A DNA stretch of 64,000 nt from positions 6,808,302 through 6,872,301 of the forward strand of contig NC_081138.1 of NCBI RefSeq assembly GCF_958295425.1. Reading direction: 5' to 3'. Below are positions 16,489 through 27,854 of the stretch, one piece after another. Both the position numbers and the translations under genes were made by a program. Origin of the DNA: Solea solea (taxonomy: Eukaryota > Chordata > Actinopteri > Pleuronectiformes > Soleidae). Positions within the stretch are counted from its first letter, which is position 1; each line of letters opens with the position of its first letter. The notes beneath the pieces are model-generated. The model was not told the DNA's origin, ran no database searches, and saw only the letters and a list, made by a program, of their open reading frames with translations.

Positions 16489-18624
16489 GTACAGTTTGGT
16501 GTACACTTCAGATTTTTTTTTTCAAGTTGACTATAATTTTCAGCAAAAATCACTTTTTCAGCTTATGCGATACTTAGTATCGGTCCGATACTGGTCAAAA
16601 TCACTAAAATTCACGTCCTATATATATCACATGCTACAGTATGCACACACTGTAAAAATGTAAATCAAGTTCAGCAATCAGCTGAACCATGCTGTCAGCT
16701 GTTTATTTCGTCTTTATGCGAGCAGAATATTTGTTACACAATTTGAGAATTATGTCTTTGAAATCACTTAAAAAGGTTAGCGCAACTGTGTCAACAGCTT
16801 CATAGTTTAAAAGGTCTAAATATGATGATATTGGTGTTGTATCGGACATGAAAGTGTGATATTTTGCCATCCCTGATCACTTGTACAGTCAGTAGACTCA
16901 ATAAAAGGACATAAGTTAACTTTCCTTCAACATTAGAATTCATACACTGCACTCCCCTGCTAAACGGGGCTGTGTGAATAACACATGAGAGGGGAGATGA
17001 GGAAGAGGAAGATTTCAATCATGCGCTGTCTGTCTCTTGGCTGTGAATTGTTGAGCTGTTGACACCATCGTTTGAGTTTTAACAACCTTACCTCAGGGAT
17101 CACAGAACATGTCCCCGCAGTGGATGCCGTACCGATCGATTTAATCTGTCTTAACAGACAGGCAGAATTTAATTAGATAGTTTTTTTGACAATAAACTAC
17201 ACACCTGCCCTAAGTTGGGTTGTAAGAAAATAATGATACACTAAAATGTCGGTAGTAATTCATGGCGTGATACTGCATCGATTCTTTTTGAAGTATTGTA
17301 TCAATATGGGGCCACATGGCGCTGCAGTGGCTTGCACCCTGGTTTGTGACCTGGTCTGACAGCGAGCCTTTCTGTGCGGAGTTTGCGTTTTCTTCCTGTG
17401 TTTGCGTGGTTTTTTTTCCCAGGTTTTCCAGTTTCCTTCCACAGTCCAAAAGTATGCAGAGCAGCGGTCGCACTTGACTTTATAGCTGTCGGTCATTTTG
17501 ATGGACAGGGTTGTAAAACCCGGCAACAATAACATTTATGGCACTTTAAGTTTTCAGGCACAGAATTTTATTTAGTGCTTTAATTTTTTCCACTGTGACA
17601 GCTGAGGCAGGCCACTAAAACATCGCAGCGCAATGTCTCGGCAAATATAAATGATGCAAAGATACATGATTAGACAACCCCAATTAAAATGTGAGCAAAC
17701 TATTTACAAGAAATGAAACGGAACTCAGCTGACCTTCTTTAGCCTGTCCTGAACTCAAACCTTCCTCCTGCTCTGCAAGGACTTGGTGCTCGCTTCAGCG
17801 TAATCAAACGCATCAAGTGAGAGAGAGAGAGCGAGAGACACTGCTGCAGAGCGATTGCCATTAGGTTCTGTGACTTTGTCTCAGACAGACGACTTCTCAT
17901 GGCAGTTTTAATGTTGTTCTGAAGGCTGAAACCACGCTCTGCTGCCATACTGGCCATACGGACTGGAATCACCAGTTTTAAAGTCAGGGAACATTTCTCC
18001 AAGCGAAGCGATCACGCAGTGCTGTCAGCACCTGTCGAAATGGTGGACAGCCTTCAGATTTTGTCATGGTAGAAGAAAAAAGAATTCTCGGTTAACGCGA
18101 CCGTAGGTGAGGGGTTAATTGGACCCTCAGAACTGACTGTAGATGTGAGTGTGTTTCTCCATATGTTTGCCCTGCAATTTCTCCTATGTCAGCTGGGATA
18201 TGGAAATATTCTTCAAAATGTGTTTCTGACAGTGGTTTTGTGTTGTAGTTAAGCAACCAACCACTAGTTAGCCATCTGACTCTCTCACCCTCCTTCTACT
18301 CCCCTCACTAGACAAAGAAAAGTTAATATTGTTCATGCATGTGTTATTTTTACTATGAGTGTGACCTTATAGTATCCCAATATATTGTATCGGGATATAT
18401 CATATTGCCAGATTCTTGCCAACACACAGGCCTAGTCCTACAACGCCATATTGTTGTTAGCGTTGAAGTTACACTGAATGTTGTTTCATAACTTGTAGCA
18501 CCTTAAAGGTAGCAGTTGATTAGTAAATTGCATATTTACGGTCCAACTTGTGCGAAGGCTGTTCTGTACTCGCATCATCATCATCATCGTTGCCTTTTTC
18601 TTTCACATAGCATTCCTTTGAGGG

Positions 18625-18910
18625 CCTTGCCATGCACGAAAACTCATCAACCTTCGTGTCCACACCAGGAATTGAGAAAATGGAGATCTGACTTAATGAG
18701 TTTTGCGGGAATTATAGCTAAAAACATAATTCCACATTTTGTGTTTCCTGGAGTCACGCAGCAGACAGACGTATCTGTATCTTGGTTACCATGGCAATCA
18801 TGGTAGTGGCCAAAAGTTTGTTTGCTCTCGTCTTTTTCATCTTTATGTTAGGGCGAAACGGTCCACAATGATAACCTGCTAAGCCAGTCATTGCGCCACC
18901 TACTGGCAAC
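18625..18910 (+). repeat. Dispersed repeat related to 5215-5480
   Basis: It shares ATGCACGAAAACTCATCAA, TTTTGTGTTTCC and GGTTACCATGGCAA in the same order as the earlier copy. It ends with GCGCCACCTACTGGCAACAG, which resembles the GCGCCCCCTGGTGACAGC word repeated in the large array. It is probably an old member of the same superfamily. Confidence 0.5.
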
Positions 18911-19139
18911 AGGAAGTACACCATCAGTAATAGATGTTTCATTTACATAAGGCTTTACATAAGGCTTTTCAGTCAATCAATTTGAATTTTCCACTGTAAT
19001 AGTTAAAAGTACATAAGAATTGAAAAGCATCACTTATGAAGGCAGACACTATTCCCTGACTCAGAAATATCATTGAACTCATAAAACTTGCATTTGGAAC
19101 CCATGAAACTAGGATTCAGAATTAACAAACCATACAGTG

Positions 19140-19265
19140 GCAATGGAGATGGCCTTTGCCATTTATGTTCCCTGAAGGCCAACGGTAGATCCTCCTGCAG
19201 TCTGAGACTGAGTAAAGTGTCACTAGAAGGATATTCAGTTGATTGCAATCTGTAATCTAAATTAA
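19140..19265 (+). repeat. Diverged copy of the TTAA MITE (internal part)
   Basis: CCCTGAAGGCCAACGGTAGA, TCCTCCTGCAG and ATATTCAGTTGATTGCAATC correspond to the 3' half of the MITE family seen at 16175-16488. Clear ends are missing. Confidence 0.4.
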
Positions 19266-20237
19266 CTATTGAATTAATATGAACACATATATAGACTTTG
19301 TTGATCATCATATAGTTTTATAAATAAAAGTAAAAACCGAAACGTCATTTTGACAACATGGGCAGTTTTGTGTAACCTCAAGCACATGCTCTATCTCCAA
19401 GTGTATATGGAGAAAAGTTTATTTCATGTTTATTTTGTTATATTGTTTTGTTAATGCCAAGAGCTAGTATGTTAGTTTAGTTATACGTATGTTTACAGCT
19501 ACTCTTGGTGGATAGTGAAGTAAATATAAAACCTTTACCCACACAAAAGCAGCACCTGTAAACTGTGTTCTATTGAATTAAATTGCAGTTATTATTACTC
19601 ACCTGTAGTTGAGAGATTAGAGTGGCTACTAGGGAGGGGCTTTTTAAGCAGAAACACTTTATGAATATTCAACAAGATTATGAATCAAGTATTCAAAGAT
19701 GTTAAACCCCAGTGCATGGTAGCCAGTGAAAGTAATGCAGGGTTCATAGCATGTTGAGCTTAGAGGAGCAGCTAACAAGAGGCATTCATGCATGTAAACA
19801 TACATGGAATCCTCTAATAATATGTCTGCCGCTACTGTGTGATACCTTTTTTCTTAAGGCAATCACAATGAAACATTTTCCAGTGTAGTATCTTTTTTTT
19901 TTAAATAATTACAAAAAGTCCCTTTTGATAATTGACTCTTTTTATATTCAAACAAGCAATAGTATATTCATGCCCTTCAGTAGTGGCCTTCTAGGGATGA
20001 GCATTTCAGGCAACTGTCAATGGGTTTTATCTGAGGATTATTCATAGTTGCTGCCACCCCCATCCCCAACACACAAATACACACACACAAACACACACAC
20101 AGCCGAGCAATGTTCTCACAATAATTTACATAAACAGGCTCATTGTTTTCTTTTGCTATTCATTTATTTCAGTTCAGTGTGTGCTTGTATGGCGTGTGTT
20201 TATCTGTCCTTTCTCTCCTCTCCTCTATTCCCACGCA

Positions 20238-20239
<2 letters not shown>

Positions 20240-20274
<35 letters not shown>
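20240..20274. repeat. (CA)n microsatellite
   Basis: About 17 perfect CA units. Another CA tract lies at 10073-10090 and a broken one at 20080-20101. Confidence 0.95.
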
Positions 20275-20276
<2 letters not shown>

Positions 20277-21133
20277 CACAAGCGAAGTAAAAGTTATGTG
20301 TTAAATATTTCTCAAAAACTAAAAATGAACACATTTTAAATGAAAACCTGCTGGTGTGTGGACATTCTGCTCCTGACTTTGTAGCACAACACTGCAGGTT
20401 TAATAGTTAACAAAAATGGTAATCTATAATGACTGTATTATAGGAAGGTCAGTGGCGTTGTTATATTTTCACTGTAATATGATAATGGGTTAAAAGGTGC
20501 AACTGGATGCCATAAATAAAAAGCACAAGTAACAGTTGATATATAATTTCTGCTTCCATCAGTCCACATATTTTTCCTCTCCATTGTCTTGTTTTTCCTC
20601 AGTGTTTTTCATTTCAGTCATGTCTGCTGTATTTGTTGAATCTGTTTCTATCTTTTTTAACACATTCATATGTTATACCTTCTTAGCATGAAGCACTTTA
20701 TTTGTATAATGCCTGTGACTTTATCACTTCTGCTGAATCCATTCAGTTCGCTTGTGTGTCAGTCAAAGTTTTTTGTTTGACATTTCCGACCTCGTTGCTA
20801 GCACTTCTTTTAACTCATAAAGTTGTCACTGTCCCAGGAAATATATTATCTGAAAGCATAATTTATAAAAATGACTATACTGTTTAATAATAATGATCGT
20901 ATTTTTGTGTGAAGTTGTTTTTGTTTGTTTTCAAATTTGAATCCCATTTCGAACAAAAAGTGACATCCTAGTTTGGCATCTTAAAAAAGTGGGTCCTCAC
21001 AAAGCAAGTTTGGGAAACACTGCTTAATATGACTTTTAATATGACTAATTGAATGTGATAGATGTTTGTTAGGTTTGACAGCTCCCCCTGCCTTCGACAA
21101 GCTCCACACTACTGTAATTAACCCCACTTAAGT

Positions 21134-21137
<4 letters not shown>

Positions 21138-21178
<41 letters not shown>

Positions 21179-21206
21179 ATATATATATATATATATATAT
21201 ATATAT
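21138..21206. repeat. Compound (CT)n-(AT)n microsatellite next to the exon C acceptor
   Basis: A CT run with one interruption (21138-21178) passes directly into an AT run (21179-21206). Exon C starts 29 nt later, so the branch-point region of this acceptor lies in or beside unstable repeat DNA. Confidence 0.95.
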
Positions 21207-21235
21207 CTTTTTACATCCCTCATTCTCCCTCACAG

Positions 21236-21371
21236 CAAGCGCTAAAGGAGAACCTGAGGCAGAGGGAGGCAGAGGAGAAACAGAGGCGAGCACGAGCGGC
21301 GAAGGAGAAGGCTGAGCGTGAAAAGCAGGAGAGACAGCAGAAGAAGAGGAGGCTGCTGGAAGTCAATGCAG
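21236..21371 (+). CDS. diaph3: Diaphanous-related formin, post-FH2 charged helix exon (exon C)
   Basis: A 136-nt exon (45 codons plus one base, phase 0 in and phase 1 out) encodes the last FH2 residues (QALKENLRQREAEE) and a highly charged helix rich in Lys, Arg, Glu and Gln that ends RLLEVNA. In DIAPH proteins this segment links FH2 to the DAD, and its basic residues are thought to help bind actin and membranes. The acceptor is CCCTCACAG ending at 21235 and the donor is GTAGAG at 21372. The acceptor is preceded by a CT and then an AT microsatellite (21138-21206), leaving about 29 nt of unique sequence upstream of the exon. The next exon is 33.8 kb away. Confidence 0.93.
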
Positions 21372-22267
21372 GTAGAGGCCGCTCAATCCGCTTTCCCTGT
21401 CAACCTCTTGCGTTGTTAAGCCCTTTACAGGAAGCTGTGTGCTAAATCAATCTACAGTTAAACGGTGCAAGAGATCATTCAAAGAGAATGAGCTCTTAAT
21501 TTAATTAAGAAAAAAAAAACAACCAAAAAAAAAAACAATGTCCAGTGTCAGTGGATTGAAAGACACACATTTTCTCACAAAGCAGTATTGATCTGGAAAA
21601 AATTAAAACCTACATCCAAAAAAAATCTCTCTAACCTTTATATAACCAGAAATAAAACTCATTGGGATTAAAAGTTAATAAAGGCACAGATACATCCGAC
21701 TCAAAGTAAATGTCATAAAACGTACATACTAATCTACTTAAAATACACAATAATATCAATTAAAGTGCACTTCGGCAAAACATCTACAACCTGTCTCCAA
21801 GTAATTAAAAAATACTTAAAATGTCCAATCAAACAATTTTAAAGCTTGTTCCAGGAGGAGGGAGCCTAATATTTAATAAGTATAAGACAATAAGTTCAAG
21901 TCCTGGGATCGAAGACTTAAGAATTTAAATATGTTGGTGTTTGGATCTGCAGGGGGACAATCCAGACCATTCAACACTCACAGACAACACAGAGACGTGT
22001 CTGCTCTTTAAAGTTAGTGATGAATCTCAGAGCTCCATGGTAAACGGTATCCAGAGAATGTAAGCTTTGAGAAGATACATGCATATATAAAGACAGATGA
22101 GACCTAATTCTTAAAAAAATTAAAAACCCTGTTTCAGTTTGAGAGATTCAGCAAGTCATCAATGTTTGAACCTTAAAACATGGTGATCGCCAGCAGGTAT
22201 TTCAATTTTGAATTTGAGAATAACATAAGTTTTGTTTTGTCAGAGTTTAAAACAAGCTTTAGATTTT

Positions 22268-22836
22268 CTAAAATTAGGGTTGCACCGAAATGAAAACTGT
22301 TGGCCGAAACCAAAAAACTGAAATTCAGGAAACACTTGCCTGAAAAATGATTATCATTTCTCATCACGCTGCTTTATCCCCACATCCAAGTAATGATCTT
22401 TATGATGGGGTCAGATCAGTCAGGATGAAGTGCAGGGGATCAGAGATCTTAGTAAAACGGGCTGACAGACTGAGTGCTGGGTGGCTGAGTGCACTTTTCA
22501 TTGTTTTCACTCCGTGGTCCGTCTCAAACTCTTTGTGTAGAAGACACTTTAGTGCTGCAATTAATGGAATCACGTCTGCCACAGATGCATCAGATGAGCT
22601 GATCTCTTTAGTTAACTGCTCAAAAGGGGGCAAGAAGAGAGAGAATGTTCTCCATTAAGAAACACAGTGAATGTCGTGGGGAGTTCATAATCTGCGCTGT
22701 ATGCAGCCAGATTTCGCTTTTGTGCAAAGATACTCTCCAGCATTCAATAGGTTCTGTTCCTCCGTGTCCTTACATCTTGTTGGAACCGCTTTATTGGTTC
22801 TAAGCAGGAATTTTCGGTGCATCGCTACCTAAAATT
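22268..22836 (-). mobile_element. hAT transposon remnant with 8-bp target duplication and transposase fragment
   Basis: The ends AGGGTTGCACCGAAAT (from 22276) and, on the other strand, GTAGCGATGCACCGAAAA form imperfect terminal inverted repeats. An exact 8-bp direct repeat CTAAAATT flanks them (22268-22275 and 22829-22836), as expected for hAT insertion. The interior encodes part of a hAT transposase on the minus strand (next entry). The size of about 550 bp shows a large internal deletion. Confidence 0.85.
22400..22760 (-). pseudogene. hAT transposase fragment (ZBED-type family), non-functional
   Basis: The minus strand has QKRNLAAYSADY, then PPFEQLTKEISSSDASVADV, IPLIAALKCLL and DHGVKTMKSAL. 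This order is typical of the region before the dimerisation domain of Ac-like/ZBED hAT transposases. A reading-frame shift near 22630 separates the first block from the rest. The catalytic and zinc-finger parts are absent, so it cannot encode active enzyme. Confidence 0.75.
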
Positions 22837-23389
22837 ACAATAAGGTTAGTCCATAATAGCACTTCATTCATACATAGTGGTTCCAGGTAATAATATAACT
22901 TATTTTTTAGACATTTTACCACAACACAAGTGAACAAACTGGTCAGTATTTCTACAAGCATGTATGATGACCTTATACCCAGGTCAACTGATTATCCCAT
23001 TATAACTAACAATGGTGGTATTGGTAAAATGAAATTATATGCAATTTTATGTCAGTACATTTTGCAAACAAAGGTTTGGCCTAACATTAAAATGTTACAG
23101 TCACCTTGTGTGTGCAAATAATTACACTCTAATCATTGACTTTTTTTTGAGAAAGCACTCTTTATTAGAAGATTGATTATTTTCCAATTAAAGACATTAT
23201 TTCTTAGACGATAACACAAAAGTCTACGAAGTCTCATTGATGTTTTGGGCCAATTTAAAGCCTCAAACAAATCGACTCAAGTGAAACAAAACAAGGATGA
23301 TTGATTCAGTCTGTCCCTCCAATTACCCCGCACTGTTTTTAAGCTATTGTCGCTATAGAGATGAGAAAATAATAAGCAATTTGAAGAAA

Positions 23390-23475
23390 TACTGTTTTTT
23401 TCCCCATTGCATCCACTTCTTTTTTGGCTTCTGCCTGTAGGGGTCGCCTCAGCATCTGCCTCCATCGTGCTCCAT
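23390..23475. repeat. Fragment of a common fish repeat (GGGGTCGCCxCAGC)
   Basis: CTTTTTTGGCTTCTGCCTGT followed by AGGGGTCGCCTCAGC and ATCTGCCTCCATC resembles the high-copy fish sequence usually seen as a SINE/LINE tail. The assignment is from memory. Confidence 0.45.
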
Positions 23476-24603
23476 CCCTTTTGTCCTTGTTTTTTTTCCC
23501 ATTGCACATAAAATACAATTTTATTGCCACACAAACAGTAGATGTTTTGGAGGATTTATTGTTTTTTTAAGCCTTGTCCATTGTAGTTGCCCTCTGGGAT
23601 TGTGTTCCTTGAATATTCACTTAACAGGTTCCATGGCTTTAGACATGAAAAAAGCAAATGTTTACCTCACGCCAGAGCATCTGGTTCCAACTCTCTCTTT
23701 ATTTTTTTTTGCCCCATTCCCTTTTGAGCGCCACTGATGCCATAAACTTGTTCAACATTGCACAGCCTCCAGACCCACATCATGCCAAAAACTGATGCTG
23801 GCAGAGCAGTTTAGGTTTGGCAGCTTCACCTCTGCACCAGCATCTGACGTGACTGTGCCAGCCACTGTAACACTCCTGTAGACATGAGAGACAAGCAGAG
23901 TAAACCAACATGTTCTTTTCCAGTAACTGCTGTCTGTGGGCTCACCATCTACAATCTAACCAAGTTCACTCTTGGCTCAAACATTATTCAAACTTGTCCC
24001 CTCTTTTCCTTTTGCTCTGCTTTGAATTCCCCTAAATTGTCACTATTCCCCAAAGAGGGCGAGAAGTTTCACATAGTGCTGTGCTCATCCAAAGTTTGAA
24101 AGTAATGAACAGGATTCTGGTTGGATGGCTTATGTGCTGTCTCTGTGTTAGTCCACTAATTGCACCATATCTCACCCTCTGTTATGCTGTGGTTATGTGG
24201 AAATACCAGCAATGGATTTAAAGCCAGAAATTAAGCACAAATATAGGCCAGTCTTATACGACGAAATATTTTAAACGAGACAAAACAATCAAAACAGAAA
24301 AAGTTTTATTTCTGCTTAGATAAATGTAGAATAAAATGCAGTGTTGAGTGTTTAAATGAAAGAGAGGGAGAGATGTGTAGTCTGTGTAAATGTTTAGATA
24401 TATTCTGTATTCTGTTCTGTTCTGATGAGACTTGCTATTTGGTCAACTTACAAAACAATTTACTGTCAGCCAAGGGTTAGGGGGTTAGGCACATACTGGA
24501 ATCAACAATTAAATTGAGGTTTCCAAATCCAAATCCAAATTTGAAAACAAGAAAGAAAAAAAAAGCAAACCTCAAAGCCTACTATTTAATCATGCTATTT
24601 TAT

Positions 24604-27600
24604 TAGGGTTCGAGCAACAAGGTTGCAAGAACCCTATTGAAATGCAAAAGATTATTATTATTAGGGTTCGAGCAACTTGGTTGCAAGAACCCTATTGTAA
24701 TCGTAAGAGTTATTCTTCTTCCGCCTTCCAAATGAATCGCGTTTTTGAGGCCCTGAACATGCCCCAAAACTCACCAATTTTTGCAACCTCATCAGACCTG
24801 GTGTAAATTTACGTTTATTAGTGTTTCGGGAAATGTGCGTTAAAAAATGAAAGTGGGCGGGGCAAATAACTGCTCCACCCCCTAAAACGCGTGGGCCTGA
24901 GAAGCACGTTTTATGTTCATGCACGAAACTTGGTACACGCGTTCCTTAGGTCGGGCCGGTCAAAAAAGTCAGGGTAGCCGAAGCTCTAAAACGAACAGGA
25001 AAGCCGCCATCTTGGATTGAAAGTTCATTTTTTTCCGATTTTGGCCATTTCACACAATCGGTATTTGAACGAACTTGTCCTAGAGCTTTAATGGGATCAC
25101 CTTCAAACTTGCTGAGGTCACTGTGGACAAGTTGAGGATCTAAAGTTATTGAAAACTTTTTAATAAGTATCATGGCGTACGAGAAAGGGGCCGGCAAAGT
25201 TGGTGAAAATTTAAGTTTTTCGCCACAGGCAACAAAACTCTTATAACTTTGCGATAGAAGGTCACATCCCAACCAAATTAACTAGGGTTGATGATTGACC
25301 ATTGCTGAAGAAGTCTGTGAAAAAACCGTACATTTTTAGCACAGCGCCTCCTTGTGGTAACAGAAAATACAAAAAATACACAATTTCGGTAATAACTTTT
25401 ACATAGTTAATTGTATCAAACTCAAAATTTGTGAAAACGTTCAAAACACATGATAGATGATGCGTGCTTAATATGATAACAAATCATTCAACGGTGTTGC
25501 CATGGCAACACTGCAAAGTCAGATATTTGTGACAAATAAACAAACTGCTACAACTTTGCGAATCCGAGTCCAATCTGAACCAAACTTGCTTGGATTGATG
25601 ATAGTCCAGCCCTGAAGACGCCTATATGAAAATATTCACTTTCAAAAACAGCGCCCCCTGGTGACAGCAGACACTATGACGCCTGGTATTTTAATGAACT
25701 AGTCCTAGAGCTTTTGTGCGATCACCTTTAAACTTTGTGAGGTCACTGTGGACAAGTTGAGGATCTAAAGTTATTAAAAGTTTTTCAAAATGTCGCATGG
25801 TTTTCGAGATAGGGGGCGCCAAAGTTGGCGTTCATCAATATTTTTTACAACAAGAGGCGAAACTCTTACAACCCGTAAAACTTGTCCTCCTGAGGAGCAC
25901 GTTGAATGTACATGCACAAAGCTTGGTACTCAAGCGTTCCTTAGGTCCAGACGGTCAAAAAAGTCAGCGTAGCCAAACCTCTAAAGCGAACAGGAAAGCC
26001 GCCATCTTGGATTGAAAGTACATTTTTGGCAGATTTTGGCCATTTCGCACCAATGGTATGTGAACGCACTTGTCATAGAGCTTTAATGGGATCACCTTCA
26101 AACTTTGTGAGGTCACTGTGGACAAGTTGAGGATCTAAAGATATTAAAAGTTTTTCAAAATGTCGCATGGCTTTTGAGATAGGGGGCGCCAAAGTTGGCG
26201 TTCATTCATATTCTTCACAACAAAAGGCAAAACTCTTATAACCCCTAACACTTGTCCTCCTGAGGAGCACGTTTAATGTACATGCACTAAACTTGGTACT
26301 CACGCGTTCCTTAGGTCGGGACGGTCAAAAAATTCAAAGCAGCCTAAGCTCTAAAACAAACAAGAAAGCCGCCATCTTGGATTGAAAGTACATTTTTAGC
26401 AGATTTTGGCCATTTCGCACCAATGGTATGTGAACGCACTTGTCATAGAGCTTTAATGGGATCACCTTCAAACTTTGTGAGGTCACTGTGGACAAGTTGA
26501 GGATCCAAAGGTATCAAAATCTTTTCATTAAGTATCACGGCGAACAAGAAGAAGGGCGGCAAAGTTGGCGAAAATCACGATTCCTCGCAACACACATCAA
26601 TTTCTTATAACTTTGCCATGGAAGGTCAGATATTGACCAAACTAGTGACAATCGATGATGGGCCCTTGCTAAAGATGTCTATGCAAAAACTGTAAATTTT
26701 GAAAACATCGCCTCTTGGTGGTGGCAAACACTAGGAAGTCTGGTATTTCGCAACACACAACAAACTCTTATAACTTTGCGATTGAAGGTCAGATCTTAAC
26801 CAAATTTGTGATGATCGATGATGGGCTTTTGCTGAAGATGCCTATGCAAAAACTGTACATTTTGGAAACAGTGCCACCTGGTGGTAACAGAAAGTACAAG
26901 TTCACAATTTCCCTGATAACTTTAACAAATTTCCTTGTATCAAACTCAAAATTTGGGAAAACATTCAAAACACATGGTAGATGATGCGTGCCTAATATGA
27001 TAACAAATTGTTCAACAGTGTTGCAATGACAACACTGCAAAGTCAGATATTTGCGACAAAAAACAAACTGCTACCACTTTGCGAATGCTATTCGAATCTG
27101 AACCAAACTTGCTAGGATTGATGATAGTCAATCCCTGAAGATGCCTATATGAAAATATTCACTTTCAAAAACAGTGCCCCCTGTTGACGGCAGACAATAT
27201 GACGTCTGGTATTTCGCTACAACAACAAACTCTTATAACTTTGCGATGGAAGGTCAGATCTTAACCAAACTCGTGACGATCGATGATGGGATCTTGCTGA
27301 AGATGCTTATGCAAAAACTGTACATTTTGAAAACAGCGCCTTCTGGTGGTAACAGAAAATACAAGTTCACAATTTCCCTTATAACTTTAACAAATTTCAT
27401 TGTATCATACTCAAAATGAATGAAAACATGTAAAACACATGGTAGATGATGCTTGCTGAATATGATAACAAATCGTTCAATGGTGTTGACATAAGAACAC
27501 TACACAGGATCCACTCTACTGAGTTGTTCGTCAGTGCAGTAACCTTTGTTCGCCACATGATGGAGGCATTTGCCTACAAATCTATCAAATCTAACATTTA

Positions 27601-27773
27601 CAGTTTCTCATGCTGCTCTGAAAGGGAAAGATGGGGCAAAAGGTACTGCAAGAGAGGCCAAGGAAAAAAAAAACAGGGAAAATGGGAAGAGAGAAAAAGT
27701 AACAGAGGGAAAAAAGAGAAAATGCACCCTAAATTCTTATAACATCAGATGTTCTATCACAAAAATAACTAGT
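24604..27773 (+). repeat. Diverged leading block of the 18-kb repeat array
   Basis: It opens with two 58-bp copies of a palindromic head (TAGGGTTCGAGCAAC at 24604 and 24662). It then carries older, internally reiterated versions of the array body. A ~370-bp period is marked by GCCGCCATCTTGG at 25998 and 26368, and another sub-block with TTATAACTTTGCGAT recurs around 25240, 26770 and 27230. It differs from the later units at many bases and lacks the ACAGGAAGT minisatellite and the GC hairpin. The last ~270 bp (27500-27773) are purine-rich and not repeat-like. Confidence 0.85.
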
Positions 27774-27820
27774 TAGGGTTCGAGCAACAAGGTTGCAAGA
27801 ACCCTATTGAAATGCAAAAG

Positions 27821-27854
<34 letters not shown>

